Positions 1-9,050 of a stretch of 12,667 nt of DNA are shown one piece after another. The position numbers were made by a program, and so were the translations under genes. The stretch's first letter is position 1. Every line of letters starts with the position of its first letter. The notes beneath the pieces were generated by a model. It did no database searches, had not been told where the DNA came from, and saw only the letters and a program-made list of their open reading frames with translations. The stretch spans positions 1-12,667 of the forward strand of contig JACMOF010000186.1 in NCBI GenBank assembly GCA_014378155.1. The letters run 5' to 3'. This DNA is from Caulobacter sp. Its GTDB lineage: Bacteria > Pseudomonadota > Alphaproteobacteria > Caulobacterales > Caulobacteraceae.

Positions 1-27
1 GCCCGGTCTCGCCTTTCGGCGCGTGAA

Positions 28-126
28 GCACCGTGCGGAAAAGTGGGACCCAGTTTTCCGCGAAAACGGTGCGAAAACAAAAATCTAGAGCAAGCCGTGC
101 GATTTCTGTATCGCGCGGCTTGCTCT
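28..126. repeat. Two-hairpin dispersed intergenic repeat upstream of prmA
   Basis: Two fold-back structures lie side by side. The first has an outer stem GCACCGT (28-34) with ACGGTGC (66-72), and an inner stem GCGGAAAA (35-42) with TTTTCCGC (54-61); four bases (62-65) bulge out. The second pairs 87-103 with 110-126: 17 positions, one G-T mismatch, six-base loop TTCTGT. The part around 66-90 resembles, in inverted orientation, the repeat at 7127-7190, so both probably belong to one dispersed family of the palindromic intergenic type known from alphaproteobacteria (RIME-like elements in rhizobia). Its second stem ends 19 bases before the prmA start, so if transcribed it sits in the prmA leader. 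It could also act as a terminator for an upstream gene, but no T-run follows. A possible stop codon at 24-26 hints that an upstream reading frame ends just before it. Confidence 0.7.
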
Positions 127-145
127 GGACCGCTACGGAAGCGCC

Positions 146-1012
146 ATGACCGACTACACGCCCCAGCAGATCGTCGCCCGCGGCGCGCGCGCCGACGCCG
201 AAGCCGCCGCAGACGCCATCGACAACCATCCCGACCTCGAAGGCGCGACCTACTCGATCCTGGAAGAGGACGAGGACAAGGGTCTGTGGCGCATCGACGC
301 CTTCCCGACCAATGACGAGGAAGACGCCGGCCTGCTCGAAGTCCTGGCCGGCTACAAGCTGAAGGTGATCCGGGAGCAGTTGGCCGACGCCGACTGGCTG
401 GCCATGGCGCTGTCGGGCCTGCCGCCCGTGCGGGCGGGTCGGTTTTTCGTTTACGGCATGCACGATCGCGCCCGCTTGCCGGCCAGCACGGTCAACCCCC
501 GCATCGAGGCCGGCGCGGCCTTCGGCACCGGCCACCACGGCACCACGGTCGGCTGCCTGCAGGCCTATGACCGCCTGATCAAGGCTCGCAAGTTCAACAA
601 GGTGCTCGACGTCGGGGCCGGTACGGGCCTGCTGGCCATTGCGGCCGCACGCACGGGCTCGAAAATCGCCGTGGGCACTGACATCGACAGGCCCAGCGTG
701 CGGATCTCCAAGGAGAACGCCAAGGTAAATCGCGCCAACGCCAGGTTCGTCCACGCCGCGGGCCTGTCCAACCGCCTGGTGACCGACAACGCCCCCTATG
801 ACCTGGTGTTCGCCAACATCCTGGCCCGCCCGCTGATCAGCCTGGCCCAGGACATCAAGACCGCCCTGGTCCCCGGCGGCACGGTGATCCTGTCGGGCTT
901 GCTGCGCACCCAGGAGCGGATGGTGAAGGCCGCCTACGTCTCGCGCGGCTTCAAGGTGGTGAGCCGCATCCATCGCGACGCTTGGGCGGCGCTGGTTCTG
1001 CAACGGCCGTAG
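146..1012 (+). CDS. prmA: Ribosomal protein L11 methyltransferase PrmA
   Basis: A cytoplasmic S-adenosylmethionine-dependent enzyme of 288 residues that, in this family, trimethylates lysine side chains and the N-terminal amine of ribosomal protein L11. Residues 1-110 form the variable N-terminal substrate-recognition part. The family-typical [10 protein letters not shown] is at 125-134, the SAM-binding glycine loop DVGAGTG at 155-161, the acidic residue of the ribose-binding strand in GTDID near 177-181, and FANILARPL at 222-230 matches the conserved N-I-L catalytic-loop motif. Length is normal for PrmA. The ATG at 146 has only a weak GGAA upstream (137-140). A long hairpin (87-126) lies just before it, so translation or transcript stability may be influenced by that structure. 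The next gene follows 67 bases downstream on the same strand and may be co-transcribed. Confidence 0.95.
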   Translation: MTDYTPQQIVARGARADAEAAADAIDNHPDLEGATYSILEEDEDKGLWRIDAFPTNDEEDAGLLEVLAGYKLKVIREQLADADWLAMALSGLPPVRAGRFFVYGMHDRARLPASTVNPRIEAGAAFGTGHHGTTVGCLQAYDRLIKARKFNKVLDVGAGTGLLAIAAARTGSKIAVGTDIDRPSVRISKENAKVNRANARFVHAAGLSNRLVTDNAPYDLVFANILARPLISLAQDIKTALVPGGTVILSGLLRTQERMVKAAYVSRGFKVVSRIHRDAWAALVLQRP

Positions 1013-1079
1013 AGCGCGGAACGTCCTTCACGGTCCTGACGTTTCTCCTGCGGCACTCGTACGTTCCAGGAGCAACCTC

Positions 1080-1502
1080 ATGACCTACATCGACCCCAAC
1101 GCCCCGCTACCGCCGCGCGAAGTCGTGGTGCGCCGGGAGGGTGGCGCGACCGGCTGGTTCGTGGCCGGCGTGGTGGCCGTCGTGGCGGTGATCGCTGTGG
1201 CCTTCATGTTGACGATCGGAGCGCGCACCCCCAGCCAGGATCAGATCGCCCAGGCTCAGGATCAGGGCCGCGCAGTCGGCCAGATCGAAGGCGCCCAGGT
1301 GGGCGCCGCCCAATCGACGATGGTCGCCCAACAGGCGGCCCGCGACGCCGCGGCCGCCGCCGACAGCGCCCGTCGCTCGACCGAGGTGACGGCGGCCAAC
1401 GCCGCAAGGGTGGCTCAGGACGCCGCCGCCCGCGCTGCGGCTTCGCGCGACGAGACAGTTGCCCCCATGGCTGAGCAGCCCGCCCCGCAACCGGCCCAAT
1501 AG
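1080..1502 (+). CDS. Small single-pass membrane protein of unknown function, Ala/Gln-rich
   Basis: A 140-residue protein that I do not recognise as a named family. A short proline-containing N-terminus (MTYIDPNAPLPPRE) and a basic patch precede one hydrophobic segment at about 26-47, which should anchor it in the inner membrane. The rest (about 50-140) is low-complexity, very rich in Ala, Gln and Asp with regular Arg residues, consistent with a long helix or coiled coil, and it ends in a Pro/Gln tail. By the positive-inside rule the basic N-terminus (RREVV/VRRE region) suggests a cytoplasmic start and a periplasmic C-terminal helix; this is inference. The start is well supported by a strong ribosome-binding site, AGGAG at 1069-1073, seven bases before the ATG. 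The gene lies between prmA and the aminopeptidase on the same strand. Confidence 0.8.
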   Translation: MTYIDPNAPLPPREVVVRREGGATGWFVAGVVAVVAVIAVAFMLTIGARTPSQDQIAQAQDQGRAVGQIEGAQVGAAQSTMVAQQAARDAAAAADSARRSTEVTAANAARVAQDAAARAAASRDETVAPMAEQPAPQPAQ

Positions 1503-1512
1503 CGGCTGGCTC

Positions 1513-1541
1513 TTCCCTGCCCGGCCGGGTCGGACTAAATC
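1513..1541 (+). promoter_or_regulatory. Candidate housekeeping promoter giving a leaderless aminopeptidase mRNA
   Basis: ACTAAATC at 1534-1541 matches seven of eight positions of the Caulobacter -10 consensus GCTANAWC. TTCCCTG at 1513-1519, with a 14-base spacer, is a partial match (four of seven) to TTGACGS. The -10 ends six bases before the ATG at 1548, so transcription would begin at or next to the start codon. The -35 is weak, so confidence is modest. Confidence 0.35.
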
Positions 1542-1547
1542 GAAGGC

Positions 1548-3359
1548 ATGCGCCAGACCTTCGATGAATCCACCGAGCCGGGCTTCGGCCCCCGCCATGT
1601 CCCACTGATCCGCGCCGCCATGGCGCTGCAAGGCCTGGACGGCTTCCTCGTGCCCCACGAGGACGAGCACCAGAACGAATATCTGCCCACCGCCAATGAC
1701 CGCCTGGCCTGGGCCAGCGGTTTCACCGGTTCGGCTGGGGCTGGCGTCATCATGGCCGACCGCGCCGCCGTCTTCGTCGATGGACGCTACACGCTTCAGG
1801 TCCGTGACCAGGTTGACCAGGGTGTGTTCGAGATTCGCGACCTCGTCGAGGGCGGCGTCCCGGCCTATCTCGAAACTGTCCACAAGGGTGCGGTGATTGG
1901 CTACGACGCCCGCCTACACAGCCCTCAGGCGCTCGACGCGCTGAAGGCCTCCGCCAGCAAGGCCGGCGCGGCGCTCAAGCCCGTGTCGGTCAACCCCATC
2001 GACCAGGCCTGGGGCGCTGAGCGTCCGGCCCAACCCGCCGCGCCCGTCGTCCCCCAGCCCGTGCACTATGCCGGCGAGGAGTCGGCCTCAAAGCGCGCCC
2101 GGATCGGCGGGGCCATCGCCGCCTTGGGCGCCGACGCCGCAGTGATCACCGCTCCGGCCTCGATCGCCTGGCTGTTCAACATTCGCGGCGGAGATGTGAT
2201 CCGCTCGCCCCTGCCCCTGGCCCAGGCGGTGGTCCGCGCCGACGGCACGGCGCGGCTGTTCCTCGACCCGGCCAAGGTCGCCGAAGGCCTGTCGGCGTGG
2301 CTGGGCAACCAGGTGTCGCTAGAACCATCCGAGGCCCTGGACGGGGCCCTGGCCGACCTGTCCAGCAAGGCCGTGGTCGTCGACCCGGCACAGTCCTCGG
2401 CCTGGTATTTCGACACCCTGGCCGCCGCCGGCGCCTCGGTCGTCCGCGCCATGGATCCCTGCACCCTGCCCCGCGCCTGCAAGAACGCCGTCGAGATCGC
2501 TGGCACGCAGAAGGCCCACCGCCGCGACGGCGCGGCCTTGACGCGCTTCCTGCACTGGCTGGCCACCGAAGGGCAGATCAACCCGCCGGACGAGAAGGAG
2601 GCCGTCGCCAAGCTGGAAGCTTTCCGCGAGGCGACGGGTCTGCTGAAGGACCTCAGCTTCGACACCATCGGCGCGGCCAACGGCCATGGCGCCCTGCCGC
2701 ACTATCGTCCGACTGAGCGCTCAAACGAGCGCGCCGCCTTGGGGTCACTGCTCCTGGTCGATAGCGGCGGCCAGTATCTGGACGGCACCACCGACGTCAC
2801 CCGCACGGTCGCCATTGGCGAACCGACGGCGGAGATGATCACCCGCAACACCCTGGTCCTGAAAGGCCACCTGGCCATAGCCCGCCTGCGCTTTCCGGCA
2901 GGCACCACTGGCTCGGCCATCGACGCCTTCGCCCGCGCCGCCCTCTGGAGCCATGGCCTGGATTTCGACCACGGCACTGGCCACGGCGTCGGGGTCTATC
3001 TGGGCGTCCACGAAGGTCCGCACCGGATTTCCAAAGCTCCCAACACCATCGCGTTGCAGCCCGGGATGATCGTCTCCAACGAGCCGGGCTACTACAAGGA
3101 CGGTGAGTATGGCATCCGCATCGAGAACCTCGAGGTTGTGATGCCCGCCGAAGCCGTCGGCGACGGCGACCGCCCGATGCACCGCTTCCAGGCTCTGACC
3201 CTGGCCCCCATCGACCGGCGGCTGGTGGACAGGAGCCTGTTGAGCCCCGAGGAGATCGCCCAGTTCGACGCCTATCACGCGCGGGTGGTTCGGGAGATCG
3301 GGCCGCTGGTGGAGCCGGAGGTCGGGGCCTGGCTGGAAGAGGTCTGCGCGCCGCTTTAG
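1548..3359 (+). CDS. Aminopeptidase P family protein (Xaa-Pro aminopeptidase, M24B)
   Basis: A 603-residue metallopeptidase expected to release the N-terminal residue from peptides with proline in second position; probably cytoplasmic, as no signal peptide is seen. It has the long, eukaryote-like three-domain layout (XPNPEP1 type), larger than the roughly 440 residues of E. coli PepP. Two creatinase-like N-terminal domains (about 14-150 and 180-310) precede the pita-bread catalytic domain (about 320-535) and a short C-terminal extension (about 543-603). All five expected dinuclear-metal ligands are visible: D405 (LLVDSGG), D416 (TTDVTRT), H479 (GTGHGVG), E512 (SNEPGYY) and E526 (IENLEV). An in-frame stop at 1536-1538 excludes an earlier start. 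The GAAGG at 1542-1546 is only one base from the ATG, too close for a normal ribosome-binding site, which suggests leaderless initiation. It converges with the DUF2147 gene across a palindromic repeat. Confidence 0.93.
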   Translation: MRQTFDESTEPGFGPRHVPLIRAAMALQGLDGFLVPHEDEHQNEYLPTANDRLAWASGFTGSAGAGVIMADRAAVFVDGRYTLQVRDQVDQGVFEIRDLVEGGVPAYLETVHKGAVIGYDARLHSPQALDALKASASKAGAALKPVSVNPIDQAWGAERPAQPAAPVVPQPVHYAGEESASKRARIGGAIAALGADAAVITAPASIAWLFNIRGGDVIRSPLPLAQAVVRADGTARLFLDPAKVAEGLSAWLGNQVSLEPSEALDGALADLSSKAVVVDPAQSSAWYFDTLAAAGASVVRAMDPCTLPRACKNAVEIAGTQKAHRRDGAALTRFLHWLATEGQINPPDEKEAVAKLEAFREATGLLKDLSFDTIGAANGHGALPHYRPTERSNERAALGSLLLVDSGGQYLDGTTDVTRTVAIGEPTAEMITRNTLVLKGHLAIARLRFPAGTTGSAIDAFARAALWSHGLDFDHGTGHGVGVYLGVHEGPHRISKAPNTIALQPGMIVSNEPGYYKDGEYGIRIENLEVVMPAEAVGDGDRPMHRFQALTLAPIDRRLVDRSLLSPEEIAQFDAYHARVVREIGPLVEPEVGAWLEEVCAPL

Positions 3360-3368
3360 GCGTTTAGG

Positions 3369-3489
3369 TCCTCCCCCTGTGGGGCCCTGTGGGGGCGGCG
3401 GCGCGAAGGCGCCGGTGGGGGGAGCAGACCCACCTCACCGACACTCGCCCTCCGTCGGCTGCGCCGACACCTCTCCCACAGGGGCAGGA
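3369..3489. repeat. Branched palindromic intergenic repeat between converging genes
   Basis: The 146-base gap between the two stop codons is almost filled by a fold-back element. Outer arms CCCCTGTGGG (3374-3383) and CCCACAGGGG (3475-3484) pair perfectly, flanked by TCCT at 3369 and AGGA at 3486. Inside are two perfect six-bp hairpins: CGGCGC-GAAG-GCGCCG (3399-3414) and GTCGGC-TGC-GCCGAC (3454-3468). Together they would form a multi-branched, cruciform-like structure on either strand. The core CTCCCCCTGTGGGG recurs in the palindrome at 6395-6419, so this is a dispersed family. It might help end transcription from both sides, but there is no T-run typical of intrinsic terminators. Confidence 0.75.
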
Positions 3490-3505
3490 ATAAGCGAGCC
3501 GCTGA

Positions 3506-3922
3506 CTACTTAATCCGCGTCCACTTCTGCGTCTTGCACAGCGGGGCCACGATGCAGCCCTTCAGCTTCAGCGAATTGGGCGAGGTCAGGGTGATGGTGC
3601 CCGAATAGGTGCCGCCGTCGTCGGCGTTGTAGACCTTGCCGCCGGTCCACCTGGTCGGGCCGCCGGTGAAGTCGTACAGCATCTGCATGTTCTTCAACGG
3701 ACGGGCTTTCAGGCTGGCGTCCTTGTTCTTGACGTCCTTGATCGTCGGATCGGCCTTGATGTGGTTTGACGTCACCAGCTTGCCGCACAGGCTGTTGCCG
3801 CAGCGGCTGATCTCGACCTGGCCGCCATTGGTTTCGGTTTGCCACAGGCCGATGGCGTCCTGCGCGAAAGCCGGGGCGGCGATGGCCACGGCGAAGGCCG
3901 CAGCGAGGATGGGCAGTTTCAT
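3506..3922 (-). CDS. Secreted DUF2147 family protein
   Basis: A 138-residue exported protein with a clear signal peptide: basic MK, hydrophobic 4-17, and an AFA cleavage site after residue 20. The mature part follows the DUF2147 pattern: GLWQTE at 25-30, EISRCGNSLCGKLV at 37-50, DVKN at 63-66, RPLKN near 74-78, WTGGKVYN with DDGGTYSG at 92-108, LKLKGC near 118-123 and QKWTRI at the end. Cysteines 41, 46, 123 and 129 could form two disulfides in the periplasm. Members are small beta-rich proteins whose function is not established, so none is assigned. The ATG start is supported by GGAG ten bases upstream on the coding strand (in GGGAGAGACGATCCT). The gene lies 86 bases downstream of ligA on the same strand, but the inverted repeat at 3945-3960 suggests its own control region. 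Confidence 0.9.
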   Translation of the reverse strand: MKLPILAAAFAVAIAAPAFAQDAIGLWQTETNGGQVEISRCGNSLCGKLVTSNHIKADPTIKDVKNKDASLKARPLKNMQMLYDFTGGPTRWTGGKVYNADDGGTYSGTITLTSPNSLKLKGCIVAPLCKTQKWTRIK

Positions 3923-3944
3923 AGGATCGTCTCTCCCAAGTATT

Positions 3945-3960
3945 GTTAGCCTGTTCTAAC
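3945..3960. promoter_or_regulatory. Inverted repeat GTTAG-N6-CTAAC upstream of the DUF2147 gene
   Basis: GTTAG (3945-3949) and CTAAC (3956-3960) are perfect inverted five-base arms around CCTGTT. The site lies 23-38 bases before the DUF2147 start, where a promoter or operator would sit. The regulator is unknown, and arms this short can occur by chance. Confidence 0.25.
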
Positions 3961-4008
3961 GCGCGTTCGCCTGAACCGGCCATGAATTGAAAGGCGAAGG
4001 CGCGACGC

Positions 4009-6420
<2,412 letters not shown>

Positions 6421-6467
6421 TTAACCCGACGGCCTTGCCTAGCCGCTGACGCTCAGAAGCTCGCCGC

Positions 6468-7274
6468 ATGACCCAGCCCGCAACGATGTCCCAGAACGAC
6501 GCGGGCTTGGCTCGTGGCGGCGCCTTTGACGTCCTGCGGTTCGTCGCGGCGCTGTTCATCGTGCTCTATCACGTGGCCGAGCGAGCCCCGGTTTCGCTGT
6601 TTGCGATCCACCCGGCCTTTGGACGCGGCTATCTCACGACGGACTTCTTTCTGGTGCTTTCGGGCTAGGTTCTGGCCAAGACCTACGGTCAGCGTGTGCT
6701 GGACCATGGGGTGGGAACCGGCGAGTTTCTCGAGCGCCGCATCCTGCGTATCCGGCCGGCGCACCTGATCATGCTGGCCCTGCTCGCCGCCTTCGTGTTT
6801 GGAACGGGGGCCATCGGCCTGGCGCCGCAGAACCCGCAGTGGTTCCAATGGAGCCAGCTGCCGGCGCAGATCTTCCTGGTCCAGGCCTGGTTCGTGCCAG
6901 CAGCGTCGGGTTGGAACATGCCGACCTGGACGCTGTCCGCCCTGATCGTCTGCTATGCGGGCTTCCCGGCCGCCTGGCGTTCCTGACCAATCAGCTGGCC
7001 GCCGTGATCTGGTTCGGCGCCGCCCGCGCAGTGGCCGCGAAACTCGACCTGGACGATGCGATGCTCTGGCTCGTCTGGGCGATGGCCCTGCCCGCCTGCA
7101 TCGCCGCCGCGTGGCTGTTCGAGCGCTAATCTTCTGTTTTGACGCATTTTTCTTCACGCGAACCGGAACCACTTCGCTCGAAAATTGCCCTATGTCGACG
7201 CGCCGCTGCAGGTGTGGATCAAGGGCGGGTCGCGCAAGGATCTCGCGCCAAAGGCAAAGGCTGCTCCGGCCTGA
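6468..7274 (+). pseudogene. Decayed acyltransferase_3 (OafA-like) membrane acyltransferase
   Basis: Remnant of an integral membrane O-acyltransferase of the acyltransferase_3 family, which modify surface sugars or lipids. The start reads FDVLRFVAALFIVLYHVAE (residues 20-38), with the conserved YH, then TTDFFLVLSG. Here TAG (6666-6668) interrupts what should be SG(Y/F)VLAKTYG. The same frame resumes with FLERRILRIRPAHLIML and PTWTLSALIVCYAGFP (a WSLS-motif variant) and ends at TGA 6984-6986. The C-terminal part continues in another frame (LAFLTNQLAAVIWFGAARAV to AAAWLFER), with roughly 100-150 middle residues apparently deleted near 6970. After FER a 64-base repeat (7127-7190) intervenes, then YVDAPLQVWIKGGSRKDL and the terminal stop at 7272-7274, directly abutting the recN stop. 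Family members run about 350-400 residues. With several independent lesions, function is most unlikely. No ribosome-binding site is evident. Confidence 0.85.
7127..7190. repeat. RIME-like palindromic repeat inserted in the acyltransferase remnant
   Basis: This segment separates the codons for AWLFER from those for YVDAPLQ, so it looks like an insertion in the old coding region. It is AT-richer than its surroundings and folds imperfectly: GCATTTTT (7144-7151) with AAAATTGC (7181-7188) outside, and GCGAA (7158-7162) with TTCGC (7173-7177) inside. Its left part (CTAATCTTCTGTTTTGACGC) resembles the reverse complement of the repeat upstream of prmA (about 66-90). From memory, sequences of the form TTTTGACGC...CACGCGAACCGG...CACTTCGCTCGAAAA recur between genes in many alphaproteobacteria. 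The first three bases, TAA, supply a stop codon. Confidence 0.7.
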
Positions 7275-8969
7275 CTAGCCGATCAACGCCCGCGCCGCCG
7301 CCCGCGCCGCCTCGGTGACCTCGGCGCCCGACAGCATCCGGGCGATCTCTTCCTGACGCTGGACGGGCGACAGCGGTTCGACCCGCGTGCGGATCGCAGT
7401 GTCGTCACCCGACTTGGCGATCCGCCAGTGGGCGTCGGCGCGGGCCGCGACCTGGGCCGAATGGGTGACGACCAGCACCTGGGCATTGGTCGCCAGGCGC
7501 TTGAGCCGCAGGCCCACCGCGTCGGCCACGGCCCCGCCAACGCCCTGATCGACCTCGTCGAAGATCATCAGCGGCTGAGAGCCCTCGCGACCCGCGAGGG
7601 CGGCCTTCAGGGCCAGGGCGAAGCGCGCCAGTTCGCCGCCGGAGGCGATGGCCTCCATCGGTCCGAACGGCGCGCCGGGATTGGTGGAGATCTCGAAGGC
7701 GATGCGGTCCATGCCGGCGGGACCGGCGCGGTCCTCGTCTAGGGTCTCGATCGCGACCCGAAACCGAGCCTTTTCCAACTTCAGCGGCGCCAGCTCGGAC
7801 TCGACAGACGCGGCCAGGCGATCACCGGCGGCGCGGCGCTCGGCCGACAGCGCTTCGGCGGCATAGAGATAGGCGTCGCGGGCGCCAGCGGCCTCTTCCT
7901 CGGCCGCCTTCAGCGCTTCGCTTGAGGTCTCGATGGCTTGCAGGCGGGCGGCGAAGTCGGCGCGGGCTGCGGGCAGCAGCTCAACGGCCAGGTTCAGCTT
8001 GCGGGCCATGCCGCGCAGGGCGAACAGGCGCTCCTCGGTCTTGTCTAACTGGTCGGGCTGGAACTCGAAGCTGTCGGCGGCCGCGTCGATGGTGGCGGCG
8101 GCCTCCTGGGCCTCGACCAAGGCGCGGTCCACCGCCTCGCAGGCGGCGGTGAGCCGGAGCATGGCTGGACCATCGGCGGGCGCGCCGGCCTGGACCGCGC
8201 GTTCACGCGCCCTTTCCAACGCACGATAGGCGCCGGCCAGCCTGCCCGACAGGGCGTCGCCGCCCAGGGCGTCGCGAGCCGCATCGATATCGGCCAGGGC
8301 CTTTTCGGCGGAGCCCAGCAGGGCCCGCTCCTCGGCCAACTGAGCTTCCTCGCCTTCGCGCGGATCCAGACGGTCCAGTTCCGACAGGCGAAGGGTCAGT
8401 TCCTCGGTCTCGACCGTGGCGCGGTTGGCGAGGTCGCGCAGGGCGGCGGCTTTCTCTCGAGCGGCCCGCCAGGCGCTCCACGCTCCAGCGACGGTCCCGA
8501 GGCTCACGATGCCATAGGCGTCGAGCAGGGTTCGGTGGGTGCGCTGGTCGAGCAGGCCGACGGTCTCGTGCTGGCCATGAACCTCAAGCAACAGCGCGCC
8601 GAGGTCCTTGAGCACACCAACGCTGGTGGCCTGATCGTTGACGAAGGCGCGACTGCGACCATCGGGCGATAGCTGGCGGCGCAGGACCAAGTCCTCGTCG
8701 CGGGCATAGTCCAGGCCCTTGTCGTCGAGATAGGCGAAAGCGGCGTGGTCGGCCGGCAGGGCGAAAATGGCGGTGGCGCTGGCATGGCCCGTGGCCCCAC
8801 GCCGCACCAGCCCGGCGTCGGCCCGGGCGCCGGTCGCCAGGCCCAGCGCGTCTAGAATAATCGACTTGCCCGCGCCGGTTTCACCGGTCAGGGCGGTCAG
8901 GCCCGGCCCGATGGCCAGGTCCAGGCTCTCGATGAGCACGACGTCGCGGATGGAAAGGCCAATCAGCAT
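7275..8969 (-). CDS. recN: DNA repair protein RecN
   Basis: A 564-residue SMC-like ATPase that acts in recombinational repair of double-strand breaks, holding DNA together with RecA. The N-terminal half-ATPase has the Walker A motif GETGAGKS at 29-36 and the family-typical LLEVHGQHE at 127-135. The middle (about 160-400) is rich in Ala, Glu and Arg heptads and forms the coiled coil. The C-terminal half-ATPase carries the ABC signature SGGELAR (443-449), Walker B LMIFDEVDQGVGG (467-479) and switch histidine H503 in VVTHSAQVAAR. All ATPase residues are present and length is normal. The ATG start fits the family (MLIGLSIRDVVLI), although the ribosome-binding site is poor. It lies 81 bases after bamD; a terminator-like hairpin and a LexA-box-like site in that gap suggest independent, possibly damage-inducible transcription. 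Its stop abuts the end of the decayed acyltransferase. Confidence 0.96.
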   Translation of the reverse strand: MLIGLSIRDVVLIESLDLAIGPGLTALTGETGAGKSIILDALGLATGARADAGLVRRGATGHASATAIFALPADHAAFAYLDDKGLDYARDEDLVLRRQLSPDGRSRAFVNDQATSVGVLKDLGALLLEVHGQHETVGLLDQRTHRTLLDAYGIVSLGTVAGAWSAWRAAREKAAALRDLANRATVETEELTLRLSELDRLDPREGEEAQLAEERALLGSAEKALADIDAARDALGGDALSGRLAGAYRALERARERAVQAGAPADGPAMLRLTAACEAVDRALVEAQEAAATIDAAADSFEFQPDQLDKTEERLFALRGMARKLNLAVELLPAARADFAARLQAIETSSEALKAAEEEAAGARDAYLYAAEALSAERRAAGDRLAASVESELAPLKLEKARFRVAIETLDEDRAGPAGMDRIAFEISTNPGAPFGPMEAIASGGELARFALALKAALAGREGSQPLMIFDEVDQGVGGAVADAVGLRLKRLATNAQVLVVTHSAQVAARADAHWRIAKSGDDTAIRTRVEPLSPVQRQEEIARMLSGAEVTEAARAAARALIG

Positions 8970-9005
8970 GTCGCGCAGGATCGCCGGGAATCAAGGTTTT
9001 TGAAA

Positions 9006-9020
9006 GAACGTTTCGAAAAC
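9006..9020 (-). promoter_or_regulatory. LexA (SOS)-box-like site upstream of recN
   Basis: On the recN strand the sequence reads GTTT-TCGAAAC-GTTC, differing at one base from the alphaproteobacterial LexA consensus GTTC-N7-GTTC. It lies 37-51 bases before the recN ATG, where an operator would work. recN is SOS-controlled in many bacteria. The core TTCGAA is also a short palindrome, so other regulators are possible. Confidence 0.45.
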
Positions 9021-9042
9021 AAAGGGCCGATCTGGACCGGCC
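9013..9042 (-). terminator. Probable intrinsic terminator after bamD
   Basis: On the minus strand GGCCG (9042-9038) pairs with CGGCC (9029-9025) around an eight-base loop, followed by CTTTGTTTTC, a T-rich stretch. It begins eight bases after the bamD stop codon. The five-bp stem is short, so read-through into recN is likely. The T-rich tail overlaps the LexA-like site. Confidence 0.45.
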
Positions 9043-9050
9043 TCTTGAAA

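Noticed and set aside
1..26. Possible C-terminal codons of an upstream gene ending at TGA 24-26
   Set aside because: Only seven sense codons are inside the window, too few to support a gene.
1018..1067. Inverted arms GGAACGT (1018-1024) and ACGTTCC (1061-1067) before the 1080 gene
   Set aside because: The arms are 36 bases apart with no supporting inner stem and no T-run, so neither a terminator nor an operator is convincing.
3953..3968. Two GTTC half-sites upstream of the DUF2147 gene, resembling a LexA box
   Set aside because: The spacer is eight bases, not the required seven, and the gene has no link to DNA repair.
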